The notes under the pieces: generated by a model
The model's input: only the letters and a program-made list of their open reading frames with translations
What the model was told of the DNA's origin: nothing
Database searches by the model: none
Assembly (NCBI RefSeq): GCF_038396845.1
Contig: NZ_CP151587.1
Location: 2,206,001-2,270,000 of the forward strand
From: Gymnodinialimonas sp. 57CJ19
Lineage (GTDB): Bacteria > Pseudomonadota > Alphaproteobacteria > Rhodobacterales > Rhodobacteraceae
DNA length: 64,000 bases
Reading direction: 5' to 3'
Position numbers and translations under genes: made by a program
Shown here: positions 28,150-36,049 of the stretch, piece after piece
Position numbering within the stretch: position 1 is the first letter of the stretch
Layout: each line of letters opens with the position of its first letter

Positions 28150-29662
28150 AGGCGGCGGCCGCGCCGCCCGTGTGGCCGCAAGGGCAGCGGCCCTGCCAGA
28201 TGCATTGCGCCCGATCCGCGCGGGGATGGAAGGCGGCACCCTGAAGGTGTTGTCTGACGCACAGGTCACCCAGATCCACGAGGCCGCTTTGCAAGCGCTG
28301 GAAACCATTGGCCTTGCCGACGCGCCACAATCGGGGATTGATCTGATGGTCTCGGTCGGCGCGGTTTTGGGCGAAGATGGCCGCCTCCGCTTCCCGCGCC
28401 AAGTGGTGGAAGACGCCCTTGGCAAAGCCGCGCGGGGGATCACCTTGATGGGGCGCGATGCAGCCCATGACCTGCATCTATCCGGCACCAAGGTCCACTA
28501 CGGCACCGCAGGCGCGGCGGTTCATATCGTGGAACCCGCCAGCAACACTTACCGTGAATGCACGGCGCAGGACCTCTATCACGCCGCGCAAATCACGCAA
28601 TCCCTTGATAACGTGAACTTCTTTCAACGACCCATGGTGTGCCGTGACGTGGTGGACAATCTGGAGATGGACCTGAATTCCATCTACGCCAGCGTCTCTG
28701 GCACCACCAAACATATCGGCATGTCCTTCAGCGATCCGTCCCACGTGGCGCCCTGCATGGCCCTGATACATGAGCTTGCGGGCGGAGAGGACGCTTGGCG
28801 CGAGCGGCCCTTCATCTCCAACTCCAACTGCTTCGTGGTGCCGCCGATGAAGTTCGCCACCGAAAGCTGCGAGACGATGGAACATTGCATCCGCGCGGGG
28901 ATGCCGGTGCTGCTTCTTAGCGCGGCCATGGCGGGGGCCACGGCGCCGTCCACCATCGCGGGCGCGGTGACCCAGGCCACGGCGGAATGTCTGGCCGGAT
29001 TGGTCTACGTAAACGCTCTGACACCGGGGTTTCCGGCGATTTTCGGGACGTGGCCGTTTGGCTTGGACCTGCGCACCGGCGCCATGTGCCTGGGCTCGGG
29101 CGAGCAGGCGTTGCTTTCATCGGCCTGCGCCCAGATGCATCAGTTCTACGGCCTGCCCGGCGGCGCGGCGGGGGGCGCGTCGGACAGCAAGATGCCCGAT
29201 ATGCAAGCAGGATGGGAGCAGATGTGCTCGAACGTGATGGCGGGCTTGTCGGGGCTGAACATGGTCTACGAGGCGGCGGGGATGCATGCCTCGCTTCTGG
29301 GGTTCTGTCTGGAAAGCCTGATCCTGTCCGATGACCTGATCGGCCAAGCCATGCGCTGCGTGCGTGGGATCGAAGTGAACGAAGACACGCTGGCGCTCGA
29401 TCAGATGGCCGAGGTCTGCTTGGGCGGCACCGGGCATTACCTTGGCACCGATAAAACGCTGGCCCTGATGCAAAGCGATTTCGTCTATCCGACCCTTGGC
29501 AACCGCATGAGCCCCAAAGAATGGGAGGAGAACCAGAAGCCCGACCTGATGGCCTCGGCCATTGCCCGGAAAGAAAAGATATTGGCCGAAGCGCGGCCTC
29601 ATATCTCGCCCGAGGTCGACCAAGCGGTGCGGGCGAAATACGCAATGTATTTCAGCAGTTGA
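28118..29662 (+). CDS. Non-pyrrolysine MttB-family methyltransferase
   Basis: A 514-residue protein of the trimethylamine methyltransferase (MttB) family, recognised by its length and segments such as LHLSGTKVHYGTAGAAVHIVEP near residue 122 and the glycine-rich TPGFPAIFGTWPFGLDLRTG near residue 305. It has no in-frame amber codon, so it belongs to the non-Pyl group, whose characterised members demethylate glycine betaine and related quaternary amines and pass the methyl to a corrinoid protein. No corrinoid protein gene is in this operon. The ATG at 28118 has an AGGAGGG site and overlaps the preceding gene by 32 bases. Confidence 0.82.
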   Translation: MTEILDRKGRRGGGRAARVAARAAALPDALRPIRAGMEGGTLKVLSDAQVTQIHEAALQALETIGLADAPQSGIDLMVSVGAVLGEDGRLRFPRQVVEDALGKAARGITLMGRDAAHDLHLSGTKVHYGTAGAAVHIVEPASNTYRECTAQDLYHAAQITQSLDNVNFFQRPMVCRDVVDNLEMDLNSIYASVSGTTKHIGMSFSDPSHVAPCMALIHELAGGEDAWRERPFISNSNCFVVPPMKFATESCETMEHCIRAGMPVLLLSAAMAGATAPSTIAGAVTQATAECLAGLVYVNALTPGFPAIFGTWPFGLDLRTGAMCLGSGEQALLSSACAQMHQFYGLPGGAAGGASDSKMPDMQAGWEQMCSNVMAGLSGLNMVYEAAGMHASLLGFCLESLILSDDLIGQAMRCVRGIEVNEDTLALDQMAEVCLGGTGHYLGTDKTLALMQSDFVYPTLGNRMSPKEWEENQKPDLMASAIARKEKILAEARPHISPEVDQAVRAKYAMYFSS

Positions 29663-29732
29663 AGTATAACGAAGCCGGGCAGGGAATTGTGCCTTGTCCG
29701 GTGCCCTATGACGCTTGACGTAAGCCTGCGGG

Positions 29733-30722
29733 ATGGATCAACTCACCCCCATGAGAATTGACGGATTACAGTACTGCAACTGGTCTCGCCGCATCTTTGA
29801 GGAGATGCGCGAAGGCGGACTGGATGCGGTCCATGTCACCATCGCCTACCACGAGGTGTTTCGCGAAACCGTCCTACAAATGGAGCGCTGGAACCGCTAT
29901 TTTGAGGATCACAGCGACCTGATTGTGCCCGCCCATACGGCGGCAGATGTGGGGGCGGCCAAGGCATCGGGGCGCACGGCGATCATTTTCGGCGCGCAGA
30001 ACCCCAGCCCGATCGAGGATGACATTGGGCTCGTGCAAATCCTGCATACCCTTGGGCTGCGTTTCATGCAGCTGACCTACAATAACCAATCCCTTCTGGC
30101 GACCGGCTGCTATGAGGCCGAAGACCCCGGCCTGACCCGCATGGGCCGCGAAGTGGTGGCCGAGATGAACCGCGTCGGGCTGGTGGTGGACATGAGCCAC
30201 TCCGCCGACCGGTCAACCGTTGAGGCCGCGGAGCATTCCACCCGCCCCATCGCCATCACTCACGCCAACCCCCATGGCTGGCACCCGGCGCGGCGCAACA
30301 AGAAGCCGCCGGTGATCGAGGCCGTGGTGGCGGGCGGCGGGATGATGGGGTTCTCGCTCTATCCGCATCACCTGAAGGGCGGCAGCGATTGCACGTTGGA
30401 CAGCTTCTGCGGGGCGATGATGGATATGGCCGAGCAATACGGCGTGCAGCATTTCGGCATTGGCAGCGACCTGTGCCAGGACCAGCCCGATAGTGTGGTG
30501 GAATGGATGCGCGTGGGGCGTTGGACCAAGCAGATCGACTATGGCGAAGGCTCCAAAGACAACGCAGGTTTCCCGCCGCAGCCCGATTGGTTCCGGTCCA
30601 ACGCGGACTTCCCGAACCTTGAAGACGGCCTGAGGGCGGTGGGTTTCGACGCGGCCTCGGTCGCGGCGCTGATCGGGGGGAATTGGCTGGAATTCTTTGA
30701 TAAGAACTTCGGCCCGCGATGA
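29733..30722 (+). CDS. M19 membrane-dipeptidase-like protein with altered metal ligands
   Basis: A 329-residue amidohydrolase-fold protein of the renal dipeptidase (M19) family: LVVDMSHSADRSTVEA near residue 151 and PIAITHANPHGWHPARRN near 173 carry the second-site histidines, and HFGIGSDL near 240 the conserved Asp. The usual first-site signature DGHND is DGLQY here (residues 9-13), and the bridging Glu position reads FGAQN instead of GxEN. It may therefore bind one metal or act on another substrate. The start could also be the ATG at 29751. The next gene overlaps its stop, so it belongs to the catabolic operon. Confidence 0.75.
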   Translation: MDQLTPMRIDGLQYCNWSRRIFEEMREGGLDAVHVTIAYHEVFRETVLQMERWNRYFEDHSDLIVPAHTAADVGAAKASGRTAIIFGAQNPSPIEDDIGLVQILHTLGLRFMQLTYNNQSLLATGCYEAEDPGLTRMGREVVAEMNRVGLVVDMSHSADRSTVEAAEHSTRPIAITHANPHGWHPARRNKKPPVIEAVVAGGGMMGFSLYPHHLKGGSDCTLDSFCGAMMDMAEQYGVQHFGIGSDLCQDQPDSVVEWMRVGRWTKQIDYGEGSKDNAGFPPQPDWFRSNADFPNLEDGLRAVGFDAASVAALIGGNWLEFFDKNFGPR

Positions 30723-32404
30723 CCGTGCGGCCTTGCAAGCCGATCCCCCTGCGTGACCCGCAAGAGGTGATGCGGCTGGCGCGCATGGGCTCGCTGCATC
30801 AATCACGATTGTCGTTCATGCGGGTGCTTTTGCGGCGGATGAAAGCCGAGGGCTGGCAGTTCTTCCGCCCCGAATGGGACGTGGACAAAACGGGCGAGGG
30901 CCATGCCGTATACACCGCCCGCACCCGTGACCGCGCCTATTCACTGGTGGCCTTCGCCCACGATCTGCCCGCCGATCAACGCAGTGACCGGGTGATCGCC
31001 ACCGCTTGGGATGCCACATTTGCGCTGTTCGATGGCGTGCCAACGGCCAGCGAAATCAGCCAGTTACGCGCCAATGTGCCCCTGCAAGAGGCGGGCCGCG
31101 TGACGGAAAAAGTGCTGACCCTTAGCCGCGCCAACCGGTCCGTTCGGTTGTGGAACCACGTGGTAGACGCCTTGGCGCAGGGCCAGCAACCTGACCCCAC
31201 GTTGATTGACGACGTGGGCTACCTGATGCGCACCACCGCCGTCTATGGCTCGGCCAAATTCGGGGCCGCGGACCGCGCCGTGATCGCGGACCGCGTCGAG
31301 TTGAATGCCCCATTTCAGGCCGAAATGCTGACCGTCTACCTGATCCGCACCTTCGTGATGGACTTGGTGGAGCATATGGCGCGGGCGCGGAACGAGGCGG
31401 CGGCAAAGCTGGACCCGGACCTGAAGCGATGCTTCGGGATCGGCAATTCCACCGGCCTTGGGATGGCCCCGTTTCTGGTCAACCACCCCCAGTTGATCCA
31501 CCATTGGTTTGCCGCCCGCGAATGGGCGCTGGCCGAGGTGCGCGGGCTGTCGCACGCCTCCGACCACGAGGTAGCGATGGTGCGAGACTTCGCCGAACGC
31601 GCCGCGCTAAACGCGGACCGGTGGCACTCGGCGCATCCAATCCAGCAGGCCAAGCTGGCGGAACTTCGCGCGGACATGGCGGCGCTGACGGCTCAACTCG
31701 CCACCTTCGACGGCGCCCAACCCCGGCCCTGGGACGCGCTTTGGCACTGGGCAAAGGCGCATTTGGGCGTGGAGGGGCAGGAGCAATTGGCCTCTCTCCT
31801 GTTGGAACCTTACGGGCCGCTGATCGACCACGCCGCCAACACCATGGCCGCCGACGAGACGCCCGCGCCCCTTGACGGGCAGATGGATGTTGCCACCGTT
31901 GCTGCGTTGATTGAACGGATCCACCCCGGTGCGCTCCAATCCGATTGGACCGCCCCCGAGGCCCGCGCCCGGATCTGGTACACCTCGGAAGAGAAGTTGG
32001 AACCGCGCTTGGGGGAGCGGGCGGAAGAGGACCTTGAGCCCTACGCAAATGCCCTGTGCCCGGCCCATGACGCGGCCCGGCTTTACGCCGATCTATCGGG
32101 CCAGACGGGGCCCATCGCGCCGTTTCTGCTGCACCATCCCGAGCATCGCCACACCGTGCGCCGCCTGCAACTGGCCGCTACCCATCCCTACGCAGAGATC
32201 CGCGATAACATGACCCACGCGGATATGGCGCCGATTGACCTGCTGCGCGCGAAGCTCAGCTTCTTTGGGGCCACGCGGTTTGATCCCCGCTCGGACCGTT
32301 GGCTGCGCATCACCATGTTTCAAAACGCGCCATTCGCGCATGAATTGCCCCACACCGACCCCGATGATTGGAGCTATCCACCCCTTGGAAGCGCTGCGCC
32401 ATGA
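30719..32404 (+). CDS. Unknown soluble protein linked to the MttB/M19 operon
   Basis: A 561-residue protein, mostly helical, without signal peptide or membrane span. Distinctive segments include MKAEGWQFFRPEWDVDKTGEG near residue 41, CFGIGNSTGLGMAPFLVNHP near 238 and HPYAEIRDNMTHADM near 495. Its start overlaps the preceding stop (ATGA) and its own stop overlaps the next start, so it is co-translated with the M19-like and DUF3726 genes. I do not recognise a domain; it may be an enzyme subunit of the pathway. Confidence 0.65.
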   Translation: MTVRPCKPIPLRDPQEVMRLARMGSLHQSRLSFMRVLLRRMKAEGWQFFRPEWDVDKTGEGHAVYTARTRDRAYSLVAFAHDLPADQRSDRVIATAWDATFALFDGVPTASEISQLRANVPLQEAGRVTEKVLTLSRANRSVRLWNHVVDALAQGQQPDPTLIDDVGYLMRTTAVYGSAKFGAADRAVIADRVELNAPFQAEMLTVYLIRTFVMDLVEHMARARNEAAAKLDPDLKRCFGIGNSTGLGMAPFLVNHPQLIHHWFAAREWALAEVRGLSHASDHEVAMVRDFAERAALNADRWHSAHPIQQAKLAELRADMAALTAQLATFDGAQPRPWDALWHWAKAHLGVEGQEQLASLLLEPYGPLIDHAANTMAADETPAPLDGQMDVATVAALIERIHPGALQSDWTAPEARARIWYTSEEKLEPRLGERAEEDLEPYANALCPAHDAARLYADLSGQTGPIAPFLLHHPEHRHTVRRLQLAATHPYAEIRDNMTHADMAPIDLLRAKLSFFGATRFDPRSDRWLRITMFQNAPFAHELPHTDPDDWSYPPLGSAAP

Positions 32405-32967
32405 TCCGGGATTTATCCCTGGGGGAGCTGCAATCACTTTGCATCAAGGCAACCCGCGGCGCAGGCCGCGCGGTTGGCACGGCAGAGGACGCGGGCCACG
32501 CGGTCAGGTGGCTGTGTGCGCGCGGCTTGGCGGGGGCAGAGGCGTTGGTGGCCTTGTTACGCGCCACGGATGGCATGGCCAACGCGGCGCTTGTGGGCGC
32601 TTTGCCGGGGGCGATGCAGGTGGATCAGGGCGCGTTGTGCCCGCTGGCGTTGGGCGGCTACCTGTCCGACATCGACCTTGTGCCGGAAGGGCGGATCGGT
32701 CCCGTTTACGCGCCCCTGCTGCTGCGCCCGTTCCTGGACCATCTGCCGCCCTATGGTATTGATATAATGTCGGAAAGTGCCTCCCATACGCCTCAAGTAA
32801 TCCAAATGATCCACCGTGAAACCGCCTGTCCTGCGGTCCATTCTCGCGCCCAGATATCCGATGAAACCCTTGCCGTATTGCAGGGCCTTGCCGCCCGCAC
32901 CTATGCCCCCGAAACCGCCCTGCGTCGCGCAGAAGGGGCAGGGGCGGGGCTGTCGGACAACGATTAG
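32401..32967 (+). CDS. DUF3726 family protein
   Basis: A 188-residue protein that fits the DUF3726 family (SLGELQSLCIKATRGAGRAVGTAEDAG... start, conserved beyond residue 5). ATGA overlap with the upstream gene. The amino-terminal part resembles the malate/L-lactate dehydrogenase-like helical start, but no cofactor motif follows. Function unknown; its conserved position after the large unknown gene suggests they form a functional pair. It is the last gene of the operon. Confidence 0.65.
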   Translation: MIRDLSLGELQSLCIKATRGAGRAVGTAEDAGHAVRWLCARGLAGAEALVALLRATDGMANAALVGALPGAMQVDQGALCPLALGGYLSDIDLVPEGRIGPVYAPLLLRPFLDHLPPYGIDIMSESASHTPQVIQMIHRETACPAVHSRAQISDETLAVLQGLAARTYAPETALRRAEGAGAGLSDND

Positions 32968-33094
32968 AACGCACCCACGTGTGAGGGGGAAGGGTGCCGC
33001 ACTAAGGGTTTCCACCACTCGCCAATCTGCGCAAACTCCTTCAACTTCCGGCGGAGTGTGTTACCAATTTGAACACCACATTCCGAGGACGCCG

Positions 33095-33694
33095 ATGGTC
33101 AAGAAACCCATCCTGACAGACGATGATTTCGGCGATCCGCCGGACCACGCCAGCCCCTTGCCGCCTGCAAGGCCTGTGGCCACGGGCGGGGCGACGCGCC
33201 AAGTGGACGGCCCGCAGGAAACGCCCCGCACGACTGAGGCAGCTTCTGGCGGGCGCGATGCTTCCGGCCATGCGCGGCCAAAGACCCGGATTTTGGGGAT
33301 CTCCGCAGCGCGTGATGATGCGAGCCAAGCACAGGACAATGCGGGCGAACATCCCCCCGTGGGCTGGCTCGTGGTCGTTTCCGGGCCGGGCAAGGGCGCG
33401 GCCTGCGCGCTGACGATGGGGATGAACGCCATTGGGCGCGGTGACAACACCCATGTGCAACTGGATTACGGCGATAACAGCATCAGCCGCGAGGCTCACG
33501 CCTATGTCACCTATGATGACGAGGCGCGGCGCTTTTTCGTCACTCATGCGGGGAAAACCAACCTCGTGCGGCTTAACGATACGCCGGTTTTGGCGACCCA
33601 TGACCTAACCCACGGCGACACAATCCGCATTGGCGCCACCACGTTACGGTTCGTGGCGCTTTGCGGCGCTGACTTCGATTGGACCGATACATGA
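33095..33694 (+). CDS. FHA domain protein
   Basis: A 199-residue soluble protein. Residues 1-85 are low-complexity and probably disordered; residues 88-199 are an FHA domain (NAIGRGDNTHVQLD, then SISREAHAYV and KTNLVRLNDTPV), which binds phosphothreonine. The ATG at 33095 is preferred because the upstream extension overlaps the previous gene and lacks similarity. It starts the phospho-signalling island; its stop overlaps the PP2C start by 4 bases. It probably recognises proteins phosphorylated by the kinases at 39485 and 43726. Confidence 0.85.
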   Translation: MVKKPILTDDDFGDPPDHASPLPPARPVATGGATRQVDGPQETPRTTEAASGGRDASGHARPKTRILGISAARDDASQAQDNAGEHPPVGWLVVVSGPGKGAACALTMGMNAIGRGDNTHVQLDYGDNSISREAHAYVTYDDEARRFFVTHAGKTNLVRLNDTPVLATHDLTHGDTIRIGATTLRFVALCGADFDWTDT

Positions 33695-35175
33695 GCGCGA
33701 TTGGTTACGATGTTGCCACCGCCCTTTGGCAGGGCGCACGCCCGTATCAAGAGGATACGCTGCTGGCGGATTTCCACGGCGGTGTGGACCGGGGCTTTGC
33801 GATTCTTGCCGATGGCATGGGCGGCCATGCGGCCGGAGATTTGGCATCTCGCTTGGTGGTGATCGACGCGGCGAGCCATTTGAAATTCCTGATCCACGAT
33901 GGAGAGGGGTTGGAGAAGTCGCTTCATTCAGAGCTCAGCTCTGCCATCACCACAGCCAACGATGTCCTGCGCGACCGCGCCGCCGATGATCGGCGGTTGC
34001 AGGGGATGGGCACGACGTTTCTGGCGACGGTGATCTTTGAAGACCGGCTATATTGGGCGTCGGTCGGGGATAGTCCGCTGTACCTCTGGCGCGAGGGGGC
34101 GCTGCGGCAGCTGAACGAAGACCACTCCATGGCGCCGGTCATCGACCAGATGGCAAAAAGCGGAGAGATCACCCGCGAAGAGGCCGCCAACCACCCCGAT
34201 CGCAACGCGCTGACCTCGGTGCTGATGGGGCGGAGCCTGAAGGCGATGGACGTGCCAGAAACGGCGACGGTCCTGGACCCCGGCGATGTGTTGATCCAAG
34301 CCTCGGACGGATTGCAGTACCTTGATAACGCAGAGATTTCTCAGATCGTGGGGGAGGGGGGCAGCAGCGCGCATATCGCGGCGGCGCTGATCGGGGCTCT
34401 GAAGGATCGGGCCGATCCGATGCAAGACAATACGGCGCTTTTGGTCCTGCAATTGACCTCGGCGGATGCGGAACCCGTGGCGATTGCAACGGGGGGCGCT
34501 GCGGCGTCCAGTGATCGGTCTGAACGGGCCGTGGGGACGCCGGCCGGTGGGCCTTCACCCCGCGCGCAAACGCCAACAGACGTGGCACGCCCCGCCGGTG
34601 GGCGGCGCTGGGTACTGCCTGCGGGCGTGCTTGGCGGCGCCGCTGCGGCGGCCTTGGGAATGGTGATGTTTGGCTTGCCCAATGGCGGCGAGCCGGATCT
34701 GGCTATCGCCCCAACGTTCGAGCCCGCCATCGAGGTCGCCGCCGTCGCGCCCGAGATTGCAGCCCCCCCGGTTCCGGCGCCCGCACCTCCCCCAACGCCC
34801 GCGCCTCCCCCTGCGCCCGCCGGGAGCGGGGCCGCCGGGGCCCGCATCGCAGCGGTGCCTTCGGGAGAGGCTGCCGCGGACGTATCCGGGGCCTTGGGTG
34901 CCATCGCCGCGCCCACCGCCCTGGGCCGCGGGGCGACCCCGTTGGCCCTGCCCACCGCCGAGATTTCTGAGGCGATTTCGCCGCCCTCTGTCCCCGATAA
35001 ATTCGCCACCGGTGTGGCCACGGCCGATGCCGCCACTCTTCCTTTCGGCGCGGTCCCCTCGGTGGTGCCCTTGCGCGAAGGGATCAACGCACCGTCCCCT
35101 GGCACGGCGCCCCTTCCGGGCCTGCAATCGCAGCGCGGGGTGCATGGAGTCGCGCCGCAGGAACGGGGGCGCTGA
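33691..35175 (+). CDS. PP2C-family Ser/Thr phosphatase with transmembrane segment
   Basis: A 494-residue protein. The catalytic domain (1-255) has the PP2C metal-binding motifs RPYQEDTLL (residue 17), LADGMGGHAAGD (about 40), SVGDSPLYLWREG (about 117) and the late DNTALLVL (about 246). A hydrophobic span, WVLPAGVLGGAAAAALGMVM, follows at about 310-330, and the remaining 165 residues are Pro/Ala-rich and probably periplasmic. It should reverse the action of the Ser/Thr kinases downstream. Start overlaps the FHA gene stop (ATGA). Confidence 0.9.
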   Translation: MSAIGYDVATALWQGARPYQEDTLLADFHGGVDRGFAILADGMGGHAAGDLASRLVVIDAASHLKFLIHDGEGLEKSLHSELSSAITTANDVLRDRAADDRRLQGMGTTFLATVIFEDRLYWASVGDSPLYLWREGALRQLNEDHSMAPVIDQMAKSGEITREEAANHPDRNALTSVLMGRSLKAMDVPETATVLDPGDVLIQASDGLQYLDNAEISQIVGEGGSSAHIAAALIGALKDRADPMQDNTALLVLQLTSADAEPVAIATGGAAASSDRSERAVGTPAGGPSPRAQTPTDVARPAGGRRWVLPAGVLGGAAAAALGMVMFGLPNGGEPDLAIAPTFEPAIEVAAVAPEIAAPPVPAPAPPPTPAPPPAPAGSGAAGARIAAVPSGEAAADVSGALGAIAAPTALGRGATPLALPTAEISEAISPPSVPDKFATGVATADAATLPFGAVPSVVPLREGINAPSPGTAPLPGLQSQRGVHGVAPQERGR

Positions 35176-35176
35176 C

Positions 35177-36040
35177 ATGGACGATACCGTTGAAATCTCG
35201 ATCGTCATGGCTGCCTCGGATACGGTTCTCATAGATCAGCAGACCCTGCGCCTGCCCGTGGAACTGGGCCGCTTCGGGGCACATAATACCGGGCGGATCA
35301 GCGCCGGGCATGGGCAAACCCTTCATTTTGGCGAGGGTTTTGGCACCCTTTCCCGGGCACACATGACCATCGACAAGGGACCGGACGGGGTGCTGGTGGT
35401 GACGGATATTTCCTCAAACGGGGTGGCACAGATAGGGCAGGCGGGTTCGGCCCCGGTGGCGCTTGGTCGGGGCGGTACGGTGCGCATGGCGCCCGGCGCG
35501 ATGCGCACGTTTGAGACGGTGGGGCTGAAGGTCACGATTTGTGCGCCCAACGTCGCGCAGGTGGCCACGATCGGGCAGCCGCTGCATCTGGTGTACGACA
35601 GCGCGTCCAGCGGGCGGTTGAGGGCGCTGGACCTTGACGACGTCTCGATTTCCTTGGTGGCCAATGGCGCGGAAGTGTTGATGCGCCGCCGCCCCGGTGC
35701 AGCCCGCGCGGCGTTGGGTGCGACCCGTGCCGAGGGCACCACTTGCCTCGTCATGGTCGGCCCCGATGGCGCGGGCGGGATCGAGGCAATTTGCGGCGTG
35801 ACGGGCGAGGTCACCCACAATCGCCGCGCCCTGGATGCGGACGAATCCGTGCCGATGGACCATCTTGATACGGTCGAAATCCGCGGACAAATGTTGCGGA
35901 TCATGTCGGCGGAAGACGGCAAGGGGCTAAGCTGCACAAACAGCGCTTGCCGTCAGTTGAACCCCTACCTTCCGGGCGAAAACTGCCGCTATTGCGGGCA
36001 ACGTCTGGGGGATGGAACCTCTTATTGGGTTCACTCCTAA
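35177..36040 (+). CDS. FHA domain protein with C-terminal zinc ribbon
   Basis: A 287-residue protein starting 1 base after the PP2C stop. Residues 20-120 form an FHA domain (FGTLSRAHMTIDKG and DISSNGVAQIG), residues 130-240 look like a second, weaker beta domain, and the C-terminus has two cysteine pairs (C-X4-C and C-X2-C in CTNSACRQLNPYLPG then NCRYCGQRL) consistent with a zinc ribbon. Probably an adaptor binding phosphorylated partners. A longer frame extending upstream to 34670 runs through the PP2C gene and is rejected. Confidence 0.8.
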   Translation: MDDTVEISIVMAASDTVLIDQQTLRLPVELGRFGAHNTGRISAGHGQTLHFGEGFGTLSRAHMTIDKGPDGVLVVTDISSNGVAQIGQAGSAPVALGRGGTVRMAPGAMRTFETVGLKVTICAPNVAQVATIGQPLHLVYDSASSGRLRALDLDDVSISLVANGAEVLMRRRPGAARAALGATRAEGTTCLVMVGPDGAGGIEAICGVTGEVTHNRRALDADESVPMDHLDTVEIRGQMLRIMSAEDGKGLSCTNSACRQLNPYLPGENCRYCGQRLGDGTSYWVHS

Positions 36041-36049
36041 GGTGTTGAG

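Noticed and set aside
28118-29662. Possible pyrrolysine-containing MttB
   Set aside because: The frame is continuous with no internal amber codon, so it is a non-Pyl homologue.
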